Below are positions 1 to 9,221 of a DNA stretch of 64,000 nucleotides, piece after piece (the first letter of the stretch is position 1; every line of letters starts with the position of its first letter). The DNA is from Tritrichomonas musculus. Taxonomy: Eukaryota; Parabasalia; Tritrichomonadida; Tritrichomonadidae. The notes below the pieces were generated by a model that worked only from the letters and a program-made list of their open reading frames with translations, ran no database searches and had not been told where the DNA came from. The DNA lies in NCBI GenBank assembly GCA_039105265.1, contig JAPFFF010000030.1, positions 1,426,001 to 1,490,000 of the forward strand. The letters are read 5' to 3'. Made by a program: the position numbers and the translations under genes.

Positions 1-1974
1 CCAAAAGTTTCTTTTCATCAGCAATATCATGAAGTTGTGGATTGGGAAAGAACTTATAAACATGCTTGCACCAAAATGATTCATCTTTGATAATATTGTT
101 GAACAACTGTGATGGGGTTTCATCTTTGTTACCTGAAATGGCAAAGTAAGCAGAATCGGTGTCTCCTTCTATAAAATGAAGTCTATTCATATCCAAGCAC
201 CTATTCATAAAATCATAGTAGAAGGTACAGTACCAGAATTTAGCATTATCTAATGTCCAAAATGATTCTTGTAAGCAGGTAGTGCAATGATAAGTTTTTG
301 GTTGTTGTTGAATAATAAAGAGATCATCATTTAATTGAGCACCATTCACGTACGTTTGAGAAATAATATACTGATAAGCTTTGTTAGTATCACATATTTT
401 TACTTTACAAAACTTCTCAGTGTTCATTCCATCGTAACCATACGAACCATTCATACTAATCTTGTAAAACTTTTCATTACCATTTGACTTCCCAGCAATA
501 ATATCTTGTCGTTTCTTCATGAATGTAGTAACAAATTCACGAAATCCTGTATGAGCTTCATAAATTGAGACACTCTTTACATCCTCTAGCACTAAGCCAT
601 GATCAAGTAAGAACCATAAATAGTAATTGCTAAATGTCATATATTCTCCATAAGTGTCAAGTAACATAGTAAGTTTGCGTTCTTCTTTGTCTAATGAGGC
701 TAGTTTATGCTCTTGAAGATAAGAGTACATATAACTTCCTATTACTGATTCCTCATTTTTGATGTTGATGTTTCTGAAGACTGGAGGAAAATTAATGAAG
801 TAATTGATCTTGCTTGCTGGACATACTAACTTTACTTTTGCTATGAATAAGTGTTTTGGATTTGGTTGGAATCTTGTTTTGCTAGTTATAATGTCTATTG
901 CCTTTTGTTTTGATTGGTTGTCTTTAACATCTATTCTGCGTACGAAACTACCTGGCATGTACATAATTCCACCATGATATTTATTGAAATCATGTTTTGT
1001 AGAAGAAAACGATGAAGGGTACAAACTATTAAAATCAACTCCAACAACATGTGTCATTATATTTGGAGTGTCGTACGAAAGAACTTTATTATTGATTGCA
1101 TCGTACCTAAACTTATTAATATGTGTTTCACCTTTAATATTATATCTGTGCTGTACGTTTGATAGTCCTCCTGTTATGTTATTTCGTAAACTATAGTATT
1201 CTTGTTCATCGTTAATGAGAGTAGGTAAATGATTTAGTTTACAAAACTTCTTCAACTGAATTCTTAATGAGGTTATTTTTGGGTCATCACGTTTACGGAG
1301 CTTATTACATTCTACACAAGCGAGTTTGCAATTGCTCAATTCATGTCCAATATCGTTATCAATTCTATCAAGCGTTGGTTTGTTTACGTTTGTAAAATGT
1401 TCCTTACATAAATGGCAACAACCATTATTGTACATTTTCATAAATTCATCAAAATCAGAAACTGATATACATTTGTCAAGATTTCGCATGTTATTACTAT
1501 GGGTTTGATTATATTTTTGATCTTGCTTGTAATAACAGTCACATTTATATTTCCACCATTTGATTGTTGGTTTGAAGGAATTTTCTTTGTTAATTATGTC
1601 GTATTCAGTGGTCGGATCAAAATCTTTATAAGCAAGAGCGTACTTGATACATGCTGAACACTTTGATAATGATAAGTTTGATATCATGTCTACATTATAT
1701 TCAGCGTTCATAGCAATAAGATTGTCAATTGGCTTAATCATCATTTCTACATCATTATCATTATAAGCTAGTAAGTAATCCCATCTATTTTTGTAGTTCT
1801 TGCAATCATTTACATATTCTGCATAATCTTCCTTAGATAATGGGTTTCGTTGGTTCAAATAACTATAGAAGTCATCATAAGCAAATGGTTCTGTTACAGA
1901 TAAAACTTCATTGTAATTATCACTATTGATAGCCTCATACGGAAAGACTCCCTTGTTACTGTTGGTTTCACCTC
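1..1974 (-). pseudogene. Outer Polinton DNA polymerase B, C-terminal part (runs off the left edge)
   Basis: The minus strand encodes the end of an exonuclease region followed by palm motifs of a protein-primed family B DNA polymerase. DFNSLYP is at about 1020-1040 and EGDTDSA at about 145-165. A zinc/HNH-like segment with CHLC, a TLDRIDND core and ACVECN lies at about 1270-1420. The same segment is present in the inner element's polymerase. The known role of the family is replication of the Polinton genome from a protein primer. The gene was interrupted by the inner Polinton, whose left target duplication is at 1969-1974. The final C-terminal residues are outside the window. Confidence 0.9.
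1969..1974. repeat. Target-site duplication, left copy (CACCTC)
   Basis: Six bases, CACCTC, directly precede the left terminal repeat and recur directly after the right one at 26959-26964. Six-bp duplications are typical for Polintons. Confidence 0.95.
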
Positions 1975-2235
1975 AGTAGTGATAGTGTATCAATAATCGG
2001 GGTCAGATAGAATCCACTTAAAACGCCTATAAATGGCCCATTTTTGGGCCCATATTCGGGTTAAAATTCAAAATCCACATATGGGACCCATACCGCATAC
2101 TACCCCAAAACGCCTTTAAAACGCCCATATTCGGGCCCATACAAATTCCGAAAATAGGCCGCATATAGACCACCTATGGGACTACCTATGGACCACTTAT
2201 GTGACTACCTATGGAACAGACCGATGGAACAGACC
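1975..2235 (+). repeat. Inner Polinton left terminal inverted repeat
   Basis: It starts AGTAGTGATAGTGTATC and is the reverse complement of 26698-26958 over 261 bp with no difference that I can see. It contains internal subrepeats: CCCATATTCGGG blocks, CTATGGGACTAC-type units, and a 13-bp unit GATGGAACAGACC at the inner edge. The two ends stop matching where the number of 13-bp units differs. Confidence 0.96.
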
Positions 2236-2328
2236 ATGACAGACAAAAATATTCCATATTTGGGGACTCAGATGATTTTGGGAAAACCTATTTTTATATT
2301 TGAATATTGATTTTTTATCGCATCCCAA

Positions 2329-2808
2329 ATGGAAGCCACTCCAAGCTACTCCAATGTCTACGAATACATCAACACACTAGTATCCCTATCGCCAAAGCCT
2401 GATGAATTTGCACAATGCAATTTCGCGATATTATGTGACAAGTTCCCATTCAACTTGAAGAACTCATTGTACCTCGCGAAGGTCCTATATGTATCACTCC
2501 AGAATGATACTGAAACCATTAGATTCTACCCTAATAAGCTCAAGGAGATGAACCTCGAATTCGTCAAATTGACATCCAATAGTAGACGCAAATTGAGTGT
2601 CAACATGCAGGAGTTCTTCGTAAATGGGAATACCGAAAAGCACGAATACAAGGAATGTCCGTATTACAACTACTCGATTGAGCGAACCAATATAAACACC
2701 AAGGATCTCATTGCCAAATTACGTGAAAAATACGATATTGCAGAACCTGATGTATTCATCGGCAAGCATCAGGATTTGGTATTGGATGCTGACCCAGAGT
2801 TTGCCTAA
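2329..2808 (+). CDS. Polinton protein of unknown function (159 aa)
   Basis: This is the first gene inside the left terminal repeat. I do not recognise the family. The 159-residue product has no visible signal peptide or membrane segment. It is mildly acidic at the C-terminus (DLVLDADPEFA) and has a polar, lysine-rich middle. The start is supported by the element's promoter-like pattern: GATTTTTTATC, then nine bases, then AAATG. The same pattern, in almost the same words, precedes the two genes next to the right terminal repeat (starts at 26625 and 26230), so the three end-proximal genes may share timing of expression. The stop codon overlaps the end of the convergent ATPase gene by a few bases. 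Confidence 0.75.
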   Translation: MEATPSYSNVYEYINTLVSLSPKPDEFAQCNFAILCDKFPFNLKNSLYLAKVLYVSLQNDTETIRFYPNKLKEMNLEFVKLTSNSRRKLSVNMQEFFVNGNTEKHEYKECPYYNYSIERTNINTKDLIAKLREKYDIAEPDVFIGKHQDLVLDADPEFA

Positions 2809-3776
2809 ACCTTTGAGTACACCACTTGCATATCATGTTCAACCGTGTTCACCAATATGAAATCATGTCCAGATAATGTCCTATATTTTTGCCACAACTC
2901 CTCGAACTCACAAGGTATGCTCACCTGCTGATATATGTAATTGAGTTTCTGTCGTGAGAACCCATTGAATATGAAGAATGATGTGCAGTTATTTTTGTAA
3001 TCAGTTGGCACACCCTTGAAGAACTGGATATTGATGTACACGATTGAGTTCTTATGACGCAACTGGGTGATATAGTTTGTGAAGTATGCTGATTTCAACA
3101 GCTTGCTCTTAATGAAGTCCTCGCACAGGATTATGGTGTTGAGTGGTACATTGGGTTTCCCGAGTTTGCTTATATGGAGGAACTCAAACATCTGCTGCAG
3201 CTTGGAATCATCTAAGACCTTCGGTCCGCAATTCGTAGAATTGTTTACACTCTTCCCAACTGAGCTATATTTGTTGTACAACTCCTTCCATAGATCAAGC
3301 TCCTTCAAATACCGTTCAGCATTACTATCAGCAACGACCTCAATGGGCAAGTTGATGAGCTCGCGTTGAGATTCAAATGTGGAATCATTTATAATACCGT
3401 TCTTACTCACATACACGATCAGGTGGAACCCCCCATTATTGAGTCTACTCATTTGAATGATATCGCGAATTACTGTATGGCTCTTGCCTTTGCCTTGTGA
3501 TGCTACCAGTATGTTCAAAGTATTGTACCACGCATAGATCCCATTAGCGATTGGCCTTATGGATGCATTCGTGATTTTATCCCTATTCTTGGAATAGGCC
3601 TCACTCATAGCTGCGTCAACATCGAATCTCTGGGAAACCGGTTGCTGCCTCTGGTACCTAGAACGCAGTTCCTGCTCGAATGTATCAAGATCAATTGGAT
3701 CTTCACTGGAACTGTCTGATAATTCAATAGCTGTATAGTCGAAAAGGGTTGGTTGTAGGCGCTTGTAATATAACAT
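2805..3776 (-). CDS. Polinton genome-packaging ATPase (FtsK/HerA type)
   Basis: The 323-residue product has a Walker A loop, ASQGKGKSHTV, at about residues 92-102 and a Walker B strand, NTIILCEDF, at about 213-221. This is the layout of the A32-like packaging ATPases of Polintons, virophages and NCLDVs, which pump DNA into the capsid. The first 80 residues are a polar, acidic extension (DSSSEDPIDLD). The start at 3776 is preceded by TATTTTTGATTAAATG, the element's common start pattern. It lies in a minus-strand cluster with a small membrane protein, an unknown protein and the capsid protein, which fits a morphogenesis module. Confidence 0.88.
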   Translation of the reverse strand: MLYYKRLQPTLFDYTAIELSDSSSEDPIDLDTFEQELRSRYQRQQPVSQRFDVDAAMSEAYSKNRDKITNASIRPIANGIYAWYNTLNILVASQGKGKSHTVIRDIIQMSRLNNGGFHLIVYVSKNGIINDSTFESQRELINLPIEVVADSNAERYLKELDLWKELYNKYSSVGKSVNNSTNCGPKVLDDSKLQQMFEFLHISKLGKPNVPLNTIILCEDFIKSKLLKSAYFTNYITQLRHKNSIVYINIQFFKGVPTDYKNNCTSFFIFNGFSRQKLNYIYQQVSIPCEFEELWQKYRTLSGHDFILVNTVEHDMQVVYSKV

Positions 3777-3829
3777 TTAATCAAAAATAAAGCTTTTATG
3801 CGAAAAGCTCTAAGTGGCGATGATGCCAC

Positions 3830-3979
3830 TTACGCATATAGTGTGCGCCTCAGCTCATCAGTCAGCTCAGGTGGTTCATCTTCAGCTGTAAGCGATACCA
3901 GTAATAGCAGTTCAACTACATTGGTCACCAATATCAACCCCAATAGTATATTCATAATGATTTCACTAGCGGTGGCCAT
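3830..3979 (-). CDS. Small single-span membrane protein (49 aa)
   Basis: This is a short open frame between the ATPase gene and the next minus-strand gene. The product begins MATASEIIMNILLGLILV, has one long hydrophobic segment (about residues 7-31, rich in Leu, Ile and Val) and an acidic tail (EDEPPELTDELRR). The start codon follows TTTGCATAAATG, the same wording as the gene starting at 25407, which argues that it is expressed. Small one-span proteins are common beside capsid genes of PRD1-like viruses and may sit in an internal membrane, but the role here is inference. No family is recognised. Confidence 0.68.
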   Translation of the reverse strand: MATASEIIMNILLGLILVTNVVELLLLVSLTAEDEPPELTDELRRTLYA

Positions 3980-3989
3980 TTATGCAAAT

Positions 3990-4616
3990 TTAAATACAAA
4001 TTTTGAGTGATATCGAGTGCCTTATGAGCTCGGTCCATACATGGTTATATCCATATTTCAACTCATTGGATACCCCGTTTTTGGACACCAATATCTTATC
4101 GATTTTCATGTACTTCGAGTTTGAAACACAACCAGTGCACCCACTGTCCTCATTGATGACCAGCTCAACCTTGTCAGCCTTAGTGAGGATCTTAATGAGC
4201 TCCATCAGTGTGTTGCTATGACACACTAGATAGTTGTTCATCCTCAGTGGATTGGTCTCATAGATATTCAGCAATATCTCGAGGAATTTATTTTTGGTAC
4301 CCAAGTCGTCAGTGTCGGGGTCTAATGAACGATCGGTCGGTGGACTGTTTATTGGAGCAACTGATGGATATGGACCAGTTGTCGAGGCTGTAGTAAAATT
4401 TGCATCCTGGGTGCCATTTTGAGGATAACCCCCTTCGAGGTTTAGACCTTTAGTGTATCCCATTTGGGGTTGCATCTGTGGGACTTGAGGGTATGATACC
4501 GGTTGAACTGGTGGAGGTCTATTCGCAGCGATCTTAATATTCACATTCTGCTCCTGCTTAACACTCGCATCATTCTCACTTGATAGAATTCTAGCCTTAT
4601 GGAGAGACATTTCCAA
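3990..4616 (-). CDS. Polinton protein of unknown function (208 aa), Pro/Gln-rich N-half
   Basis: The N-terminal 100 residues are low-complexity, rich in Pro, Gln, Asn and Ser (PPPVQPVSYPQVPQMQPQMG), and likely disordered. The C-terminal half looks globular (about residues 105-208) with Cys pairs in SGCTGCVSN. The gene sits directly downstream of the capsid gene on the same strand. A minor capsid or accessory virion role is therefore possible, but I do not recognise a jelly roll. A second in-frame ATG two codons later could also be used. ATATTTTTGCACTTTGGAAATG precedes the start and matches the element's pattern. Confidence 0.75.
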   Translation of the reverse strand: MEMSLHKARILSSENDASVKQEQNVNIKIAANRPPPVQPVSYPQVPQMQPQMGYTKGLNLEGGYPQNGTQDANFTTASTTGPYPSVAPINSPPTDRSLDPDTDDLGTKNKFLEILLNIYETNPLRMNNYLVCHSNTLMELIKILTKADKVELVINEDSGCTGCVSNSKYMKIDKILVSKNGVSNELKYGYNHVWTELIRHSISLKICI

Positions 4617-4652
4617 AGTGCAAAAATATTTTTACCACTAATGCCATATTTC

Positions 4653-6605
4653 TTATGCCATTTCTGGATCAACTTGTGAGCCAGCTGGTGATTCATCATC
4701 GATATATTCAAGGCCATCGAGTGAGAGCTTGAAGTAGGTGTCTCTGCATAAACAGAGTTGTACAGGTGGTGGTCTAACAATGGCCCCACTTGGTTCGATA
4801 ATCTTGTAATATGTATCATTATCACCAGTGAATATTGGTTGACCATTGACTTGAATTTGGATATTGCCTTTGCCACCATCTAAGCCATCATAACAGTATC
4901 CAGCAGATGCACGTTCAGTTTGGACATTGAATACAAATGATGTGGCATCACTCAATGTATTGCGATATCGGACACCATTTTCATCGTTCTTGGGCATGGT
5001 GAAGCTATCTTCGAATTCCTTTGAACATTGGAGTGTGATACCATCGAGGTCTCCAGCTGTTAATTGGCTTTCGAAGAATCTGGCGCCAATGGTACTGACA
5101 TTCTCATCTGGGAAGTTCTTACCACCGATATTCAAAAAGCAGTTTTGGTAAACCGGATTCTCAAATACAGTCAAATCATTGTGGTGCTTGGGGAACAACA
5201 ATGACATGCTTGTGACATTGATTAATGGGATATTCAATGTAGACTTGATTCCGTTAGCGGCAGCTGCAATTGGGAATGCATGGTAATCGACCTTTTGAGA
5301 TGGGATTACTAGGCCTTCACGTAATATGGATTCAATGCTTGCACGAGTGGCTTCACAAACACCATAGCCTTGCATGTTGGACTTACAGAGAGTGATGGTC
5401 ATTCGGTTAACAGTGAGTGTTGCTGGTTGTGATGAGTAATGGGCACTCATCAATTTATTAGCTTCGGTTTTAGATACGAAATTGACGTAGACATGACCTG
5501 CATGTGATGGTTGAGGTAATTTACCATGTTCTTTGGTATAATGAGCTTGGCAAATTGCTTTATTATCATCAGTCTTTTCAATTCCAAGTTCAGTAAACTC
5601 TTCATCTGTAAATGCAAAGATGAATGAACAATTTTCAATCAGATCATCGAAATCACCTCCAGATGCAGATACGTATTGTTCTCTAACTTCATACTTCAAT
5701 TGATATTTAGTTGGTGTTGGATCGGGAGATGGTGGATTTGGATTATCACCAGGTCCTGGGATGATAGCCTCATTACCGATTTGAGTGAATTGGTGTTTGA
5801 GATGTCCATGAGCTTTGATTTGTTTGAGTTTATCGAGTTCCTCTGGGGATACAGTATCATTATCTTCTAGGAATGCCTTGGCTTCAGCAACCGTGTATGG
5901 GTCAATGGCAGCCCAAACAAGACCAGCTGGACTGACTTGGAATCTAATGGATAAATCACCAATGATTCCGTTAGGGAATAAGTCGAATGCCTGTAATGCA
6001 AGCAAGTCATCAAATGGTACATTCAAGTCGAATTCGGTTGTGGTCTTACCACCATCCTTGAAGCTATTGAGATTAACGTATGAACCAGCATGAGTTTGAC
6101 TGTAATTGCTGATGTTCTCCCATAAGCTGTGAACGAATCTGCGGCGCATCTTCTCAGTCTCTGGTTTCAAAACCGAGTATAGGAAGCCCTCGCGAATGCA
6201 TTCATTTTGCTGATATCCGACATTGACATTGTTATGGAGAATCTCGAGCCTGTCAAACAATTGGTTCGAGGACTTAAATCCGACAAACAGTTTATAGAAG
6301 TTATTTGGATCATTGATCTCTTGCAATTTGGCCAAATCGGTGTTCAATTGCAAATCGAGTTTGATGTGGAATGTGAGGAAGCCTTTGTCGATATCGCTAA
6401 TGAAGTGGTCGGGATGTGTTAATGAAATCTGTGAGTACTGACCTTGGTGAAATGGGGCTGGCTGGTCATGGCAATCGACAGTTCTAAATGAGAAGCTTCT
6501 GGTACCATCATTCACATTGATGATATTTCGCATCTTCTGGAATGTGTCATTGACATTCCCAACCTCGTATTTCAAATTGTGAGCTCTTTCGTTCCTGTAT
6601 CTCAT
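4653..6605 (-). CDS. Polinton major capsid protein (double jelly-roll type)
   Basis: The 650-residue product matches Polinton major capsid proteins in length and style. It has an N-terminal part with HPDHFISDIDKGFLTF followed by a long beta-rich region. LLALQAFDLFPNGIIGDLSI near residues 210-230 is the kind of strand-turn-strand segment typical of the first jelly roll. A Pro/Asn/Asp-rich loop (GPGDNPNPPSPDPTPT) lies near residue 295. Known role: hexagonal capsomers of an icosahedral particle. I chose the start at MRYRNERAHN because it fits the CAAAATG pattern; an upstream in-frame ATG at 6635 adds ten residues and would overlap the divergent start region. Assignment rests on pattern and context, without a database search. 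Confidence 0.82.
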   Translation of the reverse strand: MRYRNERAHNLKYEVGNVNDTFQKMRNIINVNDGTRSFSFRTVDCHDQPAPFHQGQYSQISLTHPDHFISDIDKGFLTFHIKLDLQLNTDLAKLQEINDPNNFYKLFVGFKSSNQLFDRLEILHNNVNVGYQQNECIREGFLYSVLKPETEKMRRRFVHSLWENISNYSQTHAGSYVNLNSFKDGGKTTTEFDLNVPFDDLLALQAFDLFPNGIIGDLSIRFQVSPAGLVWAAIDPYTVAEAKAFLEDNDTVSPEELDKLKQIKAHGHLKHQFTQIGNEAIIPGPGDNPNPPSPDPTPTKYQLKYEVREQYVSASGGDFDDLIENCSFIFAFTDEEFTELGIEKTDDNKAICQAHYTKEHGKLPQPSHAGHVYVNFVSKTEANKLMSAHYSSQPATLTVNRMTITLCKSNMQGYGVCEATRASIESILREGLVIPSQKVDYHAFPIAAAANGIKSTLNIPLINVTSMSLLFPKHHNDLTVFENPVYQNCFLNIGGKNFPDENVSTIGARFFESQLTAGDLDGITLQCSKEFEDSFTMPKNDENGVRYRNTLSDATSFVFNVQTERASAGYCYDGLDGGKGNIQIQVNGQPIFTGDNDTYYKIIEPSGAIVRPPPVQLCLCRDTYFKLSLDGLEYIDDESPAGSQVDPEMA

Positions 6606-6652
6606 TTTGTATCTTGGAAAAAAGCTTGAAATCACATTTTTGTATATACCAA
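6606..6652. promoter_or_regulatory. Divergent promoter between capsid and amphipathic-protein genes
   Basis: Only 47 bp separate the capsid gene start (minus) from the next gene (plus). The plus side reads ACATTTTTGTATATACCAAATG. The minus side reads CTTTTTTCCAAGATACAAAATG. Both copies of the T-run plus AAATG pattern therefore lie in this gap. Confidence 0.55.
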
Positions 6653-6904
6653 ATGGGTATTGGCATCTTCAAGAAGATTAAGAACGCTTTCAAGAACGTC
6701 GGCAGTAAGCTCAAGAATGCAGCTCAAACTGTCATCCGCAACATCCCAAGGGCAGTTGATATTGGTAAGGGGATCATCAATAGGATCAAGCCAATCGCCG
6801 ACTTCATACCAGGTGTTGGACCAGTTGTAGACACCATCAGCACTGGACTCAATTACGTAAGCAAAGCTAATGATATAGGCAAATCCATACTGGACAAGGT
6901 TTGA
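6653..6904 (+). CDS. Small basic amphipathic protein (83 aa), possible virion or membrane-active protein
   Basis: The product starts MGIGIFKKIKNAFKNVGSK, a glycine- and lysine-rich amphipathic helix pattern. It continues with more such segments and a Gly/Pro/Val stretch (FIPGVGPVVDTISTGLN). Such sequences resemble small membrane-active or core proteins of icosahedral viruses, for example adenovirus VI/X-type peptides, but this is an analogy and not detected homology. The start at MGIG is chosen over one 39 bp upstream because it follows ATTTTTG and CCAAATG. It is transcribed divergently from the capsid gene. Confidence 0.72.
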   Translation: MGIGIFKKIKNAFKNVGSKLKNAAQTVIRNIPRAVDIGKGIINRIKPIADFIPGVGPVVDTISTGLNYVSKANDIGKSILDKV

Positions 6905-7016
6905 TCATCATAGAATATCCACATACATATGAATATATTTTTGTCCGTTTTGAAATGAATTGCGATAATATGAAATATATAGCGCATTGCGATATAGGGT
7001 TATTAATGATAACAAG

Positions 7017-7415
7017 ATGGAGCAACGCACGTTCAACTCAGTAGAGGAGTTCGACCTGTTCTACCAGAAGTACAAGGACATGTTCAATGAGAAGACCACC
7101 AATTACCTCAATAAAACCTACAAAATAATCACCCCCGAATGCGAGTACAGGATTACCAAACGCACTGGCAAGGATGGCTCCAGTAATGTGTTTCTCAAGA
7201 AGATCACCAAGCCAGCCGATAGTGACAACCTGGTGGAGATCCAATTCGCAAGCATTCGAGCTGACATCAATGCATTGCAGTCAACAGTTGATGAATACAC
7301 CAAACGGATTACCACTCTGGAGAACACCATTGGCGTGATCACCACAAAAATAAATCAGCTCACCAGTACTGTGAATGAGTGTACTGATGCAGTGAACAGT
7401 CTCCTGAGGCATTAG
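7017..7415 (+). CDS. Polinton coiled-coil protein (132 aa)
   Basis: The N-terminal half is mixed and charged. The C-terminal half (about residues 72-130) is a heptad-like stretch with repeated hydrophobics (IRADINALQSTVDEYTKRIT and onwards), so a coiled coil and oligomer are likely. The start is the first ATG of the open frame. An ATATTTTTG motif lies about 75 bp upstream, further than usual for this element. No family is recognised. By position, among virion-type genes, it could be a structural or fibre-base protein; that is inference. Confidence 0.75.
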   Translation: MEQRTFNSVEEFDLFYQKYKDMFNEKTTNYLNKTYKIITPECEYRITKRTGKDGSSNVFLKKITKPADSDNLVEIQFASIRADINALQSTVDEYTKRITTLENTIGVITTKINQLTSTVNECTDAVNSLLRH

Positions 7416-7639
7416 ATCTTGGAATTATTTGGGATTACCTGGTGATTGAGTGAGCGGTGTAGAGTTGATGATGTTGACTTGATGATTGGGTCATGCACAA
7501 CACACCCCTTATCTTCATATTTTGGGACTGTGGGTTTGGTACAACTCATAGTTCGCCTATTTCGCATGTGACGTTCCAGGTGATTGAAATACGTGAGCCC
7601 ATTTGAATCTCTTAATACACGGCGTTCTTCATATGACAT
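7412..7639 (-). CDS. Small basic Polinton protein (75 aa)
   Basis: This is a short minus-strand frame between two plus-strand genes. The product is rich in Arg, His and Asn (NHLERHMRNRRTMSC) with two Cys, so nucleic-acid binding is possible. The start is credible because it follows GTTTTTTCAAGATTAAATG, the element's start pattern, in a 34-bp gap shared with the divergent gene at 7674. Its 3' end overlaps the stop of the preceding plus-strand gene by 4 bp. It could still be a chance frame. Confidence 0.55.
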   Translation of the reverse strand: MSYEERRVLRDSNGLTYFNHLERHMRNRRTMSCTKPTVPKYEDKGCVVHDPIIKSTSSTLHRSLNHQVIPNNSKI

Positions 7640-7673
7640 TTAATCTTGAAAAAACACTTTTTTTCATATCTAA
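7640..7673. promoter_or_regulatory. 34-bp divergent promoter
   Basis: Start codons at 7639 (minus) and 7674 (plus) are separated by 34 bp holding opposing T-runs. Both ATGs are preceded by TAA (ATTAAATG and CTAAATG). Confidence 0.5.
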
Positions 7674-7907
7674 ATGACTGAATTGGGAGAATACAAGAAG
7701 GAGATTCCAGAGCTTAAGCGCATCAAACACGATCTCAAGGAGAAGTGCTATATGTATAAGGGCCACCTCAATAACATCAAAGGGGGTATGCTGGGTAGCA
7801 ATGGACTAGCCGTTCGTGAATCACTGATTGAGGATATCAATAGTCTGAAGGAGAAGGTCGCCAAACTCGAGAATGAGCTCGCTGAATTATCAAGCGATAA
7901 CCGCTAA
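7674..7907 (+). CDS. Short coiled-coil protein (77 aa)
   Basis: It is highly charged, with an alpha-helical heptad pattern at both ends (LKRIKHDLKEKCYMYKGHL and INSLKEKVAKLENELAEL). The central GGMLGSNGL may be a hinge. It is probably a small dimeric or trimeric coiled coil. No family is recognised. A T-run and CTAAATG precede the start. The stop is followed by a palindromic intergenic element and then the integrase gene. Confidence 0.75.
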   Translation: MTELGEYKKEIPELKRIKHDLKEKCYMYKGHLNNIKGGMLGSNGLAVRESLIEDINSLKEKVAKLENELAELSSDNR

Positions 7908-7913
7908 ATATGG

Positions 7914-7964
7914 GGTGTGGTAGAATTCTACCAGACCCGGATTTCATGGAGATAACCCCTAATT
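7914..7964. promoter_or_regulatory. Intergenic palindrome plus shared block, copy 1
   Basis: TGGTAGAATTCTACCA (7918-7933) is a perfect palindrome. It is followed by GACCC and a 24-bp block ending GATAACCCCTAA. The palindrome recurs at 19090-19105. There the 24-bp block lies in the opposite orientation. It could be a terminator hairpin, a protein-binding operator or a replication signal. Confidence 0.6.
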
Positions 7965-7991
7965 CCCTGGAACACTATTTTTGCACATTAA

Positions 7992-9218
7992 ATGACCGAC
8001 AACAGGAAATCGTTCAAGATATTCGACAATGAGTACAATTCGCTGCTCAAGTACCCATTCAAATCCAAGATATCGAAATTGGACCCATCACAGTTCATCA
8101 TCAACCCAGAAACTCATCATGAGCCATTCGTGAAGGACTTCAAATTGAAATCATGCAGTCCCTATTCAAAACCGGATTTCTCATTGGAACCCGGATGCTG
8201 GGAAGTCGATTTGATGTTTGCGAATTACACCACAAGGGCTAATGGAACCGAGTCCGTGGTAGTCCATGAAACCATTTACCTCATCATGGTGAATGTCAAC
8301 ACACGGTATCTAATTGTTGAACCGCTTAAGAACAGACTAGCTGATACCATCAAGACTGCATACACCAAAATCATTCTTGAGAAATATGATGACTTCAAAT
8401 TCAATACCATCAAATGCGATGGTGAGAATAACCTACTCAAAGTGCTTGATATACTTGGCCGCTACAATCCATCCAGAAATAAATATAGAGGTACCAAAAA
8501 CGTGTTGATTGACCGCAATGCAGTGATTGTCGATAAATCCAAACACAACAACGCTCACAAAATCGTTGATGCAACCATCAGGACACTCCGTAATGCATTC
8601 GGTTTAGATAATCGTCGGATTGGAGACCCATACCTGATGCAACAGATGGTACACTTCTATAACAACACACCACATCGGTCTCTACGAATGCCCAATCCCA
8701 ATTATCCAGGTGATGGAACCCAATATGACCCACATCTAGCAAGGGTACCAAAGTGGATATACTACACACCCAATCAAATGCAGCACAACCCAGATTTGGA
8801 ATGGAGATACATCAGGGATTGCCAAAGGCGGCTACGTCGAGTCAAAAATAATATGCAAATGGGTGGACTACTGAGCTATCGCAAGGGCAATATCATATTG
8901 GTCCATTACGATACATCCAAAACTGAGAAGAAGCATGAGAAGCATAGGCGCATATTCAATGAGATTGCCGAATTCATTAGATACCATAATGGGAACGTCG
9001 AATGCAAATTGCTGAAGCCATATCGTAGATTCCAGTTGAATGATGATAATCAAGCAGGAACTGCGTTCTATGTACCGTATACCAAAACCACAACTGGTCG
9101 AACGCCTAAGTCTGATGATGAGCGAGCTACCGTAACTATCCCCATTATGTATACCCGATTCGTGGCACCCAATTATGCATCACTAGGTAAAGACTATAAG
9201 CAGTACTTTGCTATCTAA
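7992..9218 (+). CDS. Polinton integrase (retroviral-like DDE)
   Basis: The 408-residue product has the Maverick integrase layout. GCWEVDLMF (Asp about 73) and IKCDGENN (Asp about 143) carry the first two catalytic acids. HKIVDATIRTLRN (about 189-201), in the helix that normally carries the third, holds an acidic residue. This is followed by the typical FYNNTPHRSL near residue 222. A 170-residue C-terminal part, probably DNA-binding, follows. It joins element ends to target DNA, producing the 6-bp duplications seen at this copy. The start follows CTATTTTTGCACATTAAATG. The stop is separated by only three bases from the next ATG. Confidence 0.9.
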   Translation: MTDNRKSFKIFDNEYNSLLKYPFKSKISKLDPSQFIINPETHHEPFVKDFKLKSCSPYSKPDFSLEPGCWEVDLMFANYTTRANGTESVVVHETIYLIMVNVNTRYLIVEPLKNRLADTIKTAYTKIILEKYDDFKFNTIKCDGENNLLKVLDILGRYNPSRNKYRGTKNVLIDRNAVIVDKSKHNNAHKIVDATIRTLRNAFGLDNRRIGDPYLMQQMVHFYNNTPHRSLRMPNPNYPGDGTQYDPHLARVPKWIYYTPNQMQHNPDLEWRYIRDCQRRLRRVKNNMQMGGLLSYRKGNIILVHYDTSKTEKKHEKHRRIFNEIAEFIRYHNGNVECKLLKPYRRFQLNDDNQAGTAFYVPYTKTTTGRTPKSDDERATVTIPIMYTRFVAPNYASLGKDYKQYFAI

Positions 9219-9221
9219 TAA

